Below, one piece after another: positions 20,840 to 32,800 of a DNA stretch of 64,000 nt. A program made the position numbers and the translations under genes. The stretch's first letter is position 1, and every line of letters starts with the position of its first letter. The stretch is taken from positions 51,523 to 115,522 of the forward strand of contig NW_026942922.1 in the NCBI RefSeq assembly GCF_024139115.2, written 5' to 3'. The notes under the pieces were generated by a model. It made no database searches. It was given only the letters and a program-made list of their open reading frames with translations, and was not told where the DNA came from. The DNA comes from Armigeres subalbatus (taxonomy: Eukaryota; Arthropoda; Insecta; Diptera; Culicidae).

Positions 20840-20879
20840 TATTAGATAGTGTTTATATAGGTGTGGAGTTGCATAGATC

Positions 20880-21229
20880 GTATCACATACCAAAGTGAAT
20901 CCAGACCTATGTAACTGTTTTCCCTACCCATCCCTACTCGCAAAAATCCTTCCTGTGACAATCGTGGAGATGCAGAGGTATACACGGTCTCTAGAAACAA
21001 CGATTGTCACACACTAATATTCCTTCCCATCCCCGATAGACCGTGAGGACGTGGCCGGCGCCGTTATTGATCATTTAATTTATAGAGCCCTCGAATTGTG
21101 CACATTGAGGTTGGAAAGCAAATCCATGCCCCACCCACTGGTTCCTTGTGCAATTTCGATTGCTCTGATCAATCACGGAGTAGCAACTACTGAAGTGTAC
21201 GGTCATCATGCTCATGCTCATGCCCATGC
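20880..21229 (+). other. LINE-like 3' terminal segment with CATGCT tail
   Basis: No coding frame of its own. It ends in a short microsatellite of CATGCT-type units (21204-21230) immediately before the right 25-bp duplication, the position of a LINE 3' tail. It is probably the 3' UTR of the element responsible for the insertion; its family is not recognised. An internal inverted match (GTGACAATCG near 20956 and CGATTGTCAC near 21001) could form a stem. Confidence 0.5.
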
Positions 21230-22528
21230 TCAATCCGCGGCAAAGACTCACATGTTGAAAATTCAACGTATTCAGTACCGGTGTCTTCGCATCGTATTAG
21301 GTTGTATGAACTCGACTCACACGATGAGTCTAGAGGTACTTGCAGGAGTACTTCCTTTGACAGATCGTTTCGCGGAACTTTCGCTCCGGTTCCTCATTCG
21401 CTGTGAAAATCGCAACTCATTGATCATTGAAAATTTCGAGAAGCTGTTAGAACAAAATCCTCAAACCCGTTTCATGAGTATTTACTACTGGTACATGACG
21501 CTGGATGTGCGCCCATCTACGGTAGTTACAAATCGCGATAACTTCTCGAACTTCGTCGGTTCTGATGTAGTTTTGATAAATCCATGCAGCAAGAGCTCCA
21601 TGGTATACCTGAGTACCATCGGGCGTTGTTGATACCTTCTTTGTTTTCAAGCAAGTATGGGTACTCTAACGAAGATAGAAGATTTTTCACAGACGGATCT
21701 AAAATGAATGGTTCCACTGGTTTCGGAGTTCATAACACATTTCATAGCGCCTCATTCAAGCTCCAGGAACCTTGTTCTGTATACATCGCAGAGCTTGCTG
21801 CCATACACTATACAATAGAGTATATTGCCTCTCTTTCACCCGACCACTACTTTATCTTCACTGACAGTCTAAGCTCTCTGGAAGCCATTCAGTCTGTGAA
21901 GCCAACTAAGCACTCAGCGTATCTCCTGACTAGGATTAGGGAAGGCTTGAGAGCTTTATCGAATCGCTCCTACACCATCACATTGGCCTGGGTCCCTTCG
22001 CATTGCTCAATTTTGGGTAATGAGAAAGCGGACTTCTTGGCTAAGACTGGTGCTCTACGAGGCGATATTTACGAGCGACAAATCGCCTTTTATGAATTTT
22101 TCGCATTGGCACGCCAAGAGACCTTGACAAGTTGGCAAAACAAATGGAAGAATGGGCAGATGGGTAGATGGCTACATTCAATTTTCCCACAGGTATCGAA
22201 AAAACCGTGGTTCAAAGGGTTGAACATGGGTCGCGATTTCATTCGCGTCATGTGTCGCCTGATGTCCAATCATTATGTACTAAACGCGCACACTTTCCGT
22301 ATTGGGCTTTCAGAAAGCAATCTATGTGTTTGTGGCAACGGCTATCAGGATATTGACCATGTCGTGTGGGAATGTGACGAACATCGTGAAGTAAGATCTG
22401 AGCTGACTGACACTCTCCGAGTCCGAGGAAGACGGCAGAAGCCCATTAGAGAGGTGCTGGCATGCCTTGATATCGATTACATGCAACTTATTTATTTGTA
22501 CTTGAAGCGCATTGATGTTAGAGTTTGA
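21230..22528 (+). pseudogene. I-clade ORF2, RNase H and C-terminal part
   Basis: The coding sequence resumes in the right duplication copy and continues LKIQRIQYRCLRIVLGCM. After a frame change near 21580 comes RNase H: FFTDGSKMNGSTGFGV (first Asp), AELAAIHY (Glu), FTDSLSSLEAI (Asp) and WVPSHCSILGNEKAD (His/Asp). The C-terminal knuckle CVCGNGYQDIDHVVWECDEH follows, and the TGA lies at 22526-22528. RNase H removes the RNA template and is a hallmark of the I clade. All its catalytic residues are visible. Confidence 0.9.
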
Positions 22529-22848
22529 TTATAGCTCACACCACGTCCATTGTATCTCCTATTCAACTATCAAAATCTCGTCGTAGTATCATTTCCAAAA
22601 AAATCCTTATCCTTATCCTTTCTCTACAACAACACCACCATAAATTCTCACGACTCCCTTTCCATCCTATTGAAAAAAAAATGTAGTCCCTAACCTTAAC
22701 TCAACCGCGAGTATATCGGTTTCCCAAACTAACCTAGTTTTAAAGACTCAGAATAAAATTGTAAAAATGTAAAACAAGAATTTCGGCTCCGTTATGCCCA
22801 ATGGCGAATGAGCCTTACAAATAAACGCAATACAAAAAAAAAAAAAAA
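22529..22848 (+). terminator. I-clade 3' UTR with poly(A) signal and tail
   Basis: About 300 bp untranslated, with AATAAA at 22820-22825 and fifteen A residues at 22834-22848, directly followed by the right target duplication. A poly(A) tail shows the copy arose by reverse transcription of a polyadenylated RNA. Confidence 0.85.
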
Positions 22849-22859
22849 TTGCCTCGCTC

Positions 22860-23119
22860 TCTTGTCCTCTAGCATAGTAATTTGTTAACCCTCGTCTACG
22901 ATTGCAAACACAGCTAGACTTTTCCCGTTTCCATGGAGCACAACTGGCAGAATTCGGAAAAGAGTATTTCCGTCGTCAGTAGCTTGTTCACCCGACGATA
23001 CATTCACCGAGTGTGTCGATGTTATTGGAGAAGACGAAGAATGAAGAAGAGTGTGGTGTTTCAGTCGACATCCACCGAATCCGCATCCCTTCCACGACTT
23101 ACAAGGCCATTTACCATCG
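22860..23119 (-). pseudogene. BEL/Pao Gag knuckle and protease start
   Basis: The minus-strand frame shows GKWPCKSWKGCGFGGCR followed by LKHHTLLHSSSSP, a Cys/His-rich Gag end with the typical HHTLLH motif. LFRILPVVLHGNGKSLAVFA then leads into the protease active site, here DEG followed by a TAA at 22885-22887 where the family has Ser. The frame lines up with the RT frame left of 11214 when the I element is disregarded. The normal protease-RT linker is much shortened, so a deletion is likely. Upstream the sequence changes to a tandem array. Confidence 0.75.
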
Positions 23120-25848
23120 ACAAATCGATCTGGTTGGGTTCACTCATGGAAAGACTGGGGAAGGTCTCCCGCACATTTTCCGAATGCAATCCGAATGTTT
23201 TGGATTATAAAAAGAACGGGAAACGCCGTCCTGAACAAAATGTTTACAAAATGCGGGGGACTTTTTTCAGATTTTTTTCTCGTCGTTCATTCCGAAAATG
23301 CGACCGATGTTCCGGGCCAGGGACAAATCGATCTGGATGGGTTCACTCATGGAAAGACTGGGGAAGGTCTCCCGTATATTTTCCAAATGCAATTCGGATG
23401 TTTTGAATTATAAAAAGAACGGGAAACGCCGTCCGGAACAACATGTTTACAAAATGCGGGGGACTTTTTTCTCGTCGTTCATTTCGAAAATGCGACCGAT
23501 GTTCCGGGCCAGGGACAAATCGATCTGGTTGGGTTCACTCATGGAAAGACTGGGGAAGGTCTCCCGCACCGTTTCCGAATGCAATCCGGATGTTTTGGAT
23601 TATAAAAAGAACGGGAAACGCCGTCCGGAACAAAATGTTTACAAAATGCGGGGGATTTTTTTCTCGTCATTCATTCCGAAAATGCGACCGATGTTCCGGG
23701 CCAGGGACAAATCGATCTGGTTGGGTTCACTCATGGAAAGACTGGGGAAGGTCTCCCGCACATTTTCCGAATGCAATCCGAATGTTTTGGATTATAAAAA
23801 GAACGGGAAACGCCGTCCTGAACAAAATGTTTACAAAATGCGGGGGACTTTTTTCAGATTTTTTTCTCGTCGTTCATTCCGAAAATGCGACCGATGTTCC
23901 GGGCCAGGGACAAATCGATCTGGATGGGTTCACTCATGGAAAGACTGGGGAAGGTCTCCCGTATATTTTCCAAATGCAATTCGGATGTTTTGAATTATAA
24001 AAAGAACGGGAAACGCCGTCCGGAACAACATGTTTACAAAATGCGGGGGACTTTTTTCTCGTCGTTCATTTCGAAAATGCGACCGATGTTCCGGGCCAGG
24101 GACAAATCGATCTGGTTGGGTTCACTCATGGAAAGACTGGGGAAGGTCTCCCGCACCGTTTCCGAATGCAATCCGGATGTTTTGGATTATAAAAAGAACG
24201 GGAAACGCCGTCCGGAACAAAATGTTTACAAAATGCGGGGGATTTTTTTCTCGTCATTCATTCCGAAAATGCGACCGATGTTCCGGGCCAGGGACAAATC
24301 GATCTGGTTGGGCTCACTCATGGAAAGACTGGGGAAGGTCCTCCGCACATTTTCCGAATGCAATCCGAATGTTTTGGATTATAAAAAGAACGGGAAACGC
24401 CGTCCTGAACAAAATGTTTACAAAATGCGGGGGACTTTTTTCAGATTTTTTTCTCGTCGTTCATTCCGAAAATGCGACCGATGTTCCGGGCCAGGGACAA
24501 ATCGATCTGGATGGGTTCACTCATGGAAAGACTGGGGAAGGTCTCCCGTATATTTTCCAAATGCAATTCGGATGTTTTGAATTATAAAAAGAACGGGAAA
24601 CGCCGTCCGGAACAACATGTTTACAAAATGCGGGGGACTTTTTTCTCGTCGTTCATTTCGAAAATGCGACCGATGTTCCGGGCCAGGGACAAATCGATCT
24701 GGTTGGGTTCACTCATGGAAAGACTGGGGAAGGTCTCCCGCACCGTTTCCGAATGCAATCCGGATGTTTTGGATTATAAAAAGAACGGGAAACGCCGTCC
24801 GGAACAAAATGTTTACAAAATGCGGGGGATTTTTTTCTCGTCATTCATTCCGAAAATGCGACCGATGTTCCGGGCCAGGGACAAATCGATCTGGTTGGGT
24901 TCACTCATGGAAAGACTGGGGAAGGTCTCCCGCACATTTTCCGAATGCAATCCGGATGTTTTGAATTATAAAAAGAACGGGAAACGCCGTCCGGAACAAA
25001 ATGTTTACAAAATGCGGGGGACTTTTTTCTCGTCGTTCATTCCGAAAATGCGACCGATGTTCCGGGCCAGGGACAAATCGATCTGGTTGGGTTCACTCAT
25101 GGAAAGACTGGGGAAGGTCTCCCGCACATTTTCCGAATGCAATCCGGATGTTTTGGATTATAAAAAGAACGGGAAACGCCGTCCGGAACAAAATGTTTAC
25201 AAAATGCGGGGGACTTTTTTCTCGTCGTTCATTCCGAAAATGCGACCGATGTTCCGGGCCAAGGACAAATCGATCTGATTGGGTTCACTCATGGAAAGAC
25301 TGGGGAAGGTCTCCCGCACATTTTCCGAATGCAATCCGGATGTTTTATAATCCAAAGAACGGGAAACGCCGTCCGGAACAAAATGTTTACAAAATGCGGA
25401 GGACCTTTTTTAAGATTTTTTTCTCGTCGTTCATTCCGAAAATGCGACCGATGTTCCGGGCCAGGGACAAATCAATCTGGTTGGGTTCACTCATGGAAAG
25501 ACTGGGGAAGGTCTCCCGCACATTTTCCGAATGCAATCCGGATGTTTTGGATTATAAAAAGAACGGGAAACGCCGTCCGGAACAAAATGTTTACAAAATG
25601 CGGGGGACTTTTTTCAGATTTTTTTCTCGTCGTTCATTCCGAAAATGCGACCGATGTTCCGGGCCAGGGACAAATCGATCTGGATGGTTTCACTCATGGA
25701 AACACTGGGGAAGGTCTCCGCACATTTTTCGAATGCAATCAGGATGTTTTGGATTATAAAAAGAACGGGAAACGCCGTCCGGAACAAAAAGTTTACCAAA
25801 TGCGGGGGACTTTTTTCAGTTTTTTTTTTTTTGAAAGTGCGACCGATG
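23120..25848. repeat. 192/203-bp tandem array with 587-bp trimeric blocks
   Basis: Taking CGACCGATGT as register, copies lie at 23301, 23493, 23685, 23888, 24080, 24272, 24475, 24667, 24859, 25051, 25243, 25445, 25648 and 25840. Spacings are 192 except for 202-203 where an 11-bp stretch (CAGATTTTTTT-type) is kept. The pattern 192-192-203 repeats as a 587-bp trimer at least twice with near identity. Every monomer is open in two plus frames with repeated peptides, a side effect of the unit. The array begins where BEL Gag sequence stops, sharing AAATCGATCTG with it. Confidence 0.95.
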
Positions 25849-26102
25849 TAGGGTGACCATATGAAAATTTTCCAAAGGAGGACATTCACCAGAATCGTAG
25901 CGAAAAAGGAGGACATTTGGATGAAAAAGGAGGACATTTAAAACGTCGATCAATTTTTCGTTTTTAATATGAGAATATTATATTTGTTAGATTTTTGCAC
26001 ACTAAAGTCTATTGGAAGAAGTTTTTGTAAGTCGAGGCAAATACGACATCTTCTTCTGGGGGAGTTCATTTTGCGTTAGTCTATAGAACGCTGCATGGAT
26101 GA

Positions 26103-26290
26103 ATCCAAGATTGTTTTATGTACAGGTTATCCGACTTGTCAATATCCCCAACTCAGCAATCTTGGATTTTTGTATGGAATTTATGCTCGTTTGTTTACGT
26201 TTTGCACTGAAAATGTATGTTTCCCCCCCGCGCTGGTTATTCCCATCTACTGACGAAGTCGGATAACCTGTACATAAAAAAATCTTGGAT
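26103..26290. mobile_element. Nested inverted-repeat element inside the hAT copy
   Basis: Arms of 34 bp (26103-26136 and 26257-26290) are inverted copies reading ATCCAAGATT and TGTACAGGTTATCCGACT with one mismatch. Total 188 bp, no coding capacity. It is either a MITE nested in the hAT element or an internal foldback. Confidence 0.65.
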
Positions 26291-26320
26291 GAATCTTTTT
26301 CTCTTTCCTCCGTTATGAAA

Positions 26321-26385
26321 GTTAGAAAACGACAAGGCCAGTAAATGTCAATTTTGACATTTAGTGGCCTTGTCGTTTTTCTAAT
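26321..26385. repeat. Long hairpin with tiny loop
   Basis: Left arm TTAGAAAACGACAAGGCCA then TAAATGTCAA pairs with the following 31 bases with one mismatch and one extra A. The loop is about 2 nt. It would form a microRNA-precursor-sized stem if transcribed; no other evidence of an RNA gene. Confidence 0.7.
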
Positions 26386-26870
26386 TACTTTGCACTGAGA
26401 AAGACACCAAGCAACCCGTGCCGTGTCCTATTCAAGAAACATACCGTGCAATGAGTTTAAAAGGAAATTTGATGGGTGTTCACCCGTAGAAAATGTTTGA
26501 GAAGCATTTGCATTCTTTTTTCCTAATCAATTTCTCAAAATTCCGATTTTTCTGATATTATAGGCCTGTATGGTAATTTACGTATTTTATTTTAGATATT
26601 TACATTAATTTTATTCCAAAACTTCAAGTAAAATTTTTCGGAATTGAAACCAGAAATGCAAACATGTGCAACGTTTTGTTACAGAATGGACTTATGTTGT
26701 ATTATTGCTTGTTAAACTAGAATTTCTTCAGAAATTGATATTCATGCAACTGTTTTCCCAAAATTTCCAAAAAGGAGGACATTTTAGCGCAAAAGGAGGA
26801 CATTTGATTTATAATGAAAAAGGAGGACATGTCCTCCTTTAGGATACCATATGGTCACCCTAGACCGATG

Positions 26871-29800
26871 TCATAAGAATAAAACTCAGGTTGGGTGTTT
26901 AAATCTACAATTGAATGAATTTTCCACTGACCAGTACCCAGGTGCACATGTGGTTGCGAGCGAGGTTGTTGACCTCGACCTAGTGTCTTACACAGTTTTA
27001 TGCGCTTACATCAATTTTTGAAAATAGTCCTAAGAATAAAACTCAGGTTGGGTATTTAAATCTACAATTGAATGAATTTTCCACTGACCAGTACCCAGGT
27101 GCATATGTGGATGCGAGCGAGTTCAATGACCTCGATCTAGTGTCTTACACAGTTTTATGCGCTTACATCAATTTTTGAAAATAGTCCTCAGAATAAAACT
27201 CAGGTTGGGTATTTGAATTTACAATTGAATGAATTTTCCACTGACCAGTACCCAGGTGCACATGTAGTTGCGAGCGAGGTTGGTGACCTCGACCTAGTGT
27301 CTTACACAGTTTTATGCGCTTACATCAATTTTTGAAAATAGTCCTAAGAATAAAACTCAGGTTGGGTATTTAAATCTACAATTGAATGAATGCACATACC
27401 CAGGTGCATATGTGGATGCGAGCGAGGTTGGTGACCTCGATCTAGTGTCTTACACAGTTTTATGCGCTTACATCAATTTTTGAAAATAGTCCTAAGAATA
27501 AAACTCAGGTTGGGTATTTAAATCTACAATTGAATGAATTTTCCACTGACCAGTACCCAGGTGCACATGTGGTTGCGAGCGAGGTTGTTGACCTCGACCT
27601 AGTGTCTTACACAGTTTTATGCGCTTACATCAATTTTTGAAAATAGTCCTAAGAATAAAACTCAGGTTGGGTATTTAAATCTACAATTGAATGAATTTTC
27701 CACTGACCAGTACCCAGGTGCATATGTGGATGCGAGCGAGTTCAATGACCTCGACCTAGTGTCTTACACAGTTTTATGCGCTTACATCAATTTTTGAAAA
27801 TAGTCCTCAGAATAAAACTCAGGTTGGGTATTTGAATTTACAATTGAATGAATTTTCCACTGACCAGTACCCAGGTGCATATGTGGATGCGAGCGAGGTT
27901 GGTGACCTCGACCTAGTGTCTTACACAGTTTTATGCGCTTACATCAATTTTTGAAAATAGTCCTAAGAATAAAACTCAGGTTGGGTATTTGAATTTACAA
28001 TTGAATGAATTTTCCACTGACCAGTACCCAGGTGCATATGTGGATGCGAGCGAGGTTGGTGACCTCGACCTAGTGTCTTACACAGTTTAATGCGCTTACA
28101 TCAATTTTGAAAATAGTCCTCAGAATAAAAACTCAGGTTTGGTATTTGAATCTACAATTGAATGAATTTTCCACTGACCAGTACCCAGGTGCATATGTGG
28201 ATGCGAGCGAGGTTGGTGACCTCGACCTAGTGTCTTACACAGTTTAATGCGCTTACACCAATTTTTGAAAATAGTCCTAAGAATAAAACTCAGGTTGGGT
28301 ATTTGAATCTACAATTGAATGAATTTTCCACTGACCAGTACCCAGGTGCATATGTGGATGCGAGCGAGGTTGGTGACCTCGACCTAGTGTCTTACACAGT
28401 TTAATGCGCTTACACCAATTTTTGAAAATAGTCCTAAGAATAAAACTCAGGTTGGGTATTGGAATTTACAATTGAATGAATTTTCCACTGACCAGTACCC
28501 AGGTGCACATGTGGTTGCGAGCGAGGTTGTTGACCTCGACCTAGTGTCTTACACAGTTTTATGCGCTTACATCAATTTTTGAAAATAGTCCTAAGAATAA
28601 AACCCAGGTTGGGTATTTAAATCTACAATTGAATGAATGCACATACCCAGGTGCATATGTGGATGCGAGCGAGGTTGGTGACCTCGACCTAGTGTCTTAC
28701 ACAGTTTTATGCGCTTACATCAATTTTTGAAAATAGTCCTAAGAATAAAACTCAGGTTGGGTATTTGAATTTACAATTGAATGAATTTTCCACTGACCAG
28801 TACCCAGGTGCATATGTGGATGCGAGCGAGGTTGGTGACCTCGACCTAGTGTCTTACACAGTTTTATGCGCTTACATCAATTTTGAAAATAGTCCTAAGA
28901 ATAAAACTCAGGTTGGGTATTTAAATCTACAATTGAATGAATTTTCCACTGACCAGTACCCAGGTGCATATGTGGATGCGAGCGAGGTTGGTGACCTCGA
29001 CCTAGTGTCTTACACAGTTTTATGCGCTTACATCAATTTTGAAAATAGTCCTAAGAATAAAACTCAGGTTGGGTATTTAAATCTACAATTGAATGAATTT
29101 TCCACTGACCAGTACCCAGGTGCATATGTGGATGCGAGCGAGGTTGGTGACCTCGACCTAGTGTCTTACACAGTTTTATGCGCTTACATCAATTTTTAAA
29201 AATAGTCCTAAGAATAAAACTCAGGTTGGGTATTTGAATTTACAATTGAATTAATTTTCCACTGACCAGTACCCAGGTGCATATGTGGATGCGAGCGAGG
29301 TTGGTGACCTCGACCTAGTGTCTTACACAGATTTATGCGCTTACATCAATTTTGAAAATAGTCCTAAGAATAAAACTCAGGTTGGGTATTTAAATCTACA
29401 ATTGAATGAATTTTCCACTGACCAGTACCCAGGTGCATATGTGGATGCGAGCGAGGTTGTTGACCTCGACCTAGTGTCTTACACAGTTTTATGCGCTTAC
29501 ATCAATTTTTGAAAATAGTCCTAAGAATAAAACTCAGGTTGGGTATTTAAATCTACAATTGAATGAATTTTCCACTGACCAGTACCCAGGTGCATATGTG
29601 GATGCGAGCGAGGTTGGTGACCTCGACCTAGTGTCTTACACAGTTTAATGCGCTTACATCAATTTTGAAAATAGTCCTCAGAATAAAACTCAGGTTTGGT
29701 ATTTGAATCTACAATTGAATGAATTTTCCACTGACCAGTACCCAGGTGCATGAATTTTCCACTGACCAGTACCCAGGTGCATATGTGGATGCGAGCGAGT

Positions 29801-32800
29801 TCAATGACCTCGACCTAGTGTCTTACACAGTTTTATGCGCTTACATCAATTTTTGAAAATAGTCCTAAGAATAAAACTCAGGTTGGGTATTTAAATCTAC
29901 AATTGAATGAATTTTCCACTGACCAGTACCCAGGTGCACATGTGGTTGCGAGCGAGGTTGTTGACCTCGACCTAGTGTCTTACACAGTTTTATGCGCTTA
30001 CATCAATTTTTGAAAATAGTCCTCAGAATAAAACTCAGGTTTGGTATTTGAATCTACAATTGAATGAATTTTCCACTGACCAGTACCCAGGTGCACATGT
30101 GGTTGCGAGCGAGGTTGTTGACCTCGACCTAGTGTCTTACACAGTTTTATGCGCTTACATCAATTTTTGAAAATAGTCCTAAGAATAAAACTCAGGTTTG
30201 GTATTTGAATCTACAATTGAATGAATTTTCCACTGACCAGTACCCAGGTGCATGAATTTTCCACTGACCAGTACCCAGGTGCATATGTGGATGCGAGCGA
30301 GTTCAATGACCTCGATCTAGTGTCTTACACAGTTTAATGCGCTTACATCAATTTTTGAAAATAGTCCTCAGAATAAAACTCAGGTTTGGTATTTGAATCT
30401 ACAATTGAATGAATTTTCCACTGACCAGTACCCAGGTGCATGAATTTTCCACTGACCAGTACCCAGGTGCATATGTGGATGCGAGCGAGTTCAATGACCT
30501 CGACCTAGTGTCTTACACAGTTTTATGCGCTTACATCAATTTTTGAAAATAGTCCTCAGAATAAAACTCAGGTTTGGTATTTGAATCTACAATTGAATGA
30601 ATTTTCCACTGACCAGTACCCAGGTGCATATGTGGATGCGAGCGAGGTTGGTGACCTCGACCTAGTGTCTTACACAGTTTTATGCGCTTACATCAATTTT
30701 TGAAAATAGTCCTAAGAATAAAACTCAGGTTTGGTATTTGAATCTACAATTGAATGAATTTTCCACTGACCAGTACCCAGGTGCATGAATTTTCCACTGA
30801 CCAGTACCCAGGTGCATATGTGGATGCGAGCGAGGTTGGTGACCTCGACCTAGTGTCTTACACAGTTTTATGCGCTTACATCAATTTTTGAAAATAGTCC
30901 TCCGAATAAAACTCAGGTTGGGTATTTAAATCTACAATTGAATGAATTTTCCACTGACCAGTACCCAGGTGCATATGTGGATGCGAGCGAGTTCAATGAC
31001 CTCGATCTAGTGTCTTACACAGTTTAATGCGCTTACACCAATTTTTGAAAATAGTCCTAAGAATAAAATTCAGGTTGGGTATTGGAATCTACAATTGAAT
31101 GAATTTTCCACTGACCAGTACCCAGGTGCATATGTGGATTCGAGCGAGGTTGGTGACCTCGACCTAGTGTCTTACACAGTTTAATGCGCTTACACCAATT
31201 TTGAAAATAGTCCTAAGAATAAAACTCAGGTTGGGTATTGGAATCTACAATTGAATGAATTTTCCACTGACCAGTACCCAGGTGCACATGTGGTTGCGAG
31301 CGAGGTTGTTGACCTCGACCTAGTGTCTTACACAGTTTTATGCGCTTACATCAATTTTGAAAATAGTCCTAAGAATAAAACCCAGGTTGGGTATTTAAAT
31401 CTACAATTGAATGAATGCACATACCCAGGTGCATATGTGGATGCGAGCGAGGTTGGTGACCTCGACCTAGTGTCTTACACAGTTTTATGCGCTTACATCA
31501 ATTTTGAAAATAGTCCTAAGAATAAAACTCAGGTTGGGTATTTGAATTTACAATTGAATGAATTTTCCACTGACCAGTACCCAGGTGCATATGTGGATGC
31601 GAGCGAGGTTGGTGACCTCGACCTAGTGTCTTACACAGTTTAATGCGCTTACACCAATTTTTGAAAATAGTCCTAAGAATAAAACTCAGGTTGGGTATTG
31701 GAATCTACAATTGAATGAATTTTCCACTGACCAGTACCCAGGTGCACATGTGGTTGCGAGCGAGGTTGTTGACCTCGACCTAGTGTCTTACACAGTTTAA
31801 TGCGCTTACATCAATTTTTGAAAATAGTCCTCAGAATAAAACTCAGGTTTGGTATTTGAATCTACAATTGAATGAATTTTCCACTGACCAGTACCCAGGT
31901 GCATATGTGGATGCGAGCGAGGTTGGTGACCTCGACCTAGTGTCTTACACAGTTTAATGCGCTTACACCAATTTTTGAAAATAGTCCTAAGAATAAAACT
32001 CAGGTTGGGTATTGGAATCTACAATTGAATGAATTTTCCACTGACCAGTACCCAGGTGCACATGTGGTTGCGAGCGAGGTTGTTGACCTCGACCTAGTGT
32101 CTTACACAGTTTTATGCGCTTACATCAATTTTTGAAAATAGTCCTAAGAATAAAACCCAGGTTGGGTATTTAAATCTACAATTGAATGAATGCACATACC
32201 CAGGTGCATATGTGGATGCGAGCGAGGTTGGTGACCTCGACCTAGTGTCTTACACAGTTTTATGCGCTTACATCAATTTTTGAAAATAGTCCTAAGAATA
32301 AAACTCAGGTTGGGTATTTGAATTTACAATTGAATGAATTTTCCACTGACCAGTACCCAGGTGCATATGTGGATGCGAGCGAGGTTGGTGACCTCGACCT
32401 AGTGTCTTACATAGTTTTATGCGCTTACATCAATTTTTGAAAATAGTCCTAAGAATAAAACTCAGGTTGGGTATTTGAATTTACAATTGAATGAATTTTC
32501 CACTGACCAGTACCCAGGTGCATATGTGGATGCGAGCGAGGTTGGTGACCTCGACCTAGTGTCTTACACAGTTTAATGCGCTTACATCAATTTTTGAAAA
32601 TAGTCCTCAGAATAAAACTCAGGTTTGGTATTTGAATCTACAATTGAATGAATTTTCCACTGACCAGTACCCAGGTGCATATGTGGATGCGAGCGAGGTT
32701 GGTGACCTCGACCTAGTGTCTTACACAGTTTAATGCGCTTACACCAATTTTTGAAAATAGTCCTAAGAATAAAACTCAGGTTGGGTATTGGAATCTACAA

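Larger units (their letters stand above)
15607..21229. mobile_element. 5.6-kb insertion with 25-bp target duplication
   Basis: The 25 bp at 15582-15606 (TCAATCCGCGG...ACTCACATG) are repeated exactly at 21230-21254, and removing the span restores I-element ORF2. Long duplications of this kind are typical of LINE insertion. The right end carries a CATGCT-type microsatellite (21204-21230) like a LINE 3' tail on the plus strand, whereas the coding capacity inside is on the minus strand. The simplest model is a plus-strand LINE fragment that later received the OTU-encoding element and a pogo-like MITE. Confidence 0.8.
11226..22848 (+). mobile_element. I-clade LINE, nearly complete, with a nested insertion
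   Basis: This span has 5' UTR, ORF1 with three zinc knuckles, ORF2 with APE endonuclease, RT and RNase H, a 3' UTR and a 15-nt poly(A) (22834-22848), and is flanked by an 11-13 bp duplication. RNase H in ORF2 together with three knuckles in ORF1 is the I-clade plan. About 6 kb belongs to the element; 15607-21229 is foreign. Multiple small indels make it non-functional. Confidence 0.85.
25849..26862. mobile_element. hAT-type non-autonomous element, 1,014 bp, 8-bp duplication
   Basis: The ends TAGGGTGACCATATG and its reverse complement are perfect, and GACCGATG is duplicated at 25841-25848 and 26863-26870. Subterminal repeats of AAAAGGAGGACAT occur three times at the left and three to four times at the right in the same orientation, likely transposase-binding sites. 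No transposase ORF. An 8-bp duplication with this end structure is the hAT signature. Two smaller inverted-repeat structures lie inside. Confidence 0.85.

Noticed and set aside
21051..21632. A single 193-codon plus-strand protein
   Set aside because: It runs from the 3' tail of the inserted element through the target duplication into I-element ORF2; only the part after 21230 is a real coding remnant.
23298..25759. Frames of 115-268 codons with repeated MRPMFRARDKSIWLG peptides
   Set aside because: Two overlapping frames are open at once through the same 192-bp tandem units, which points to the repeat and not to coding selection.
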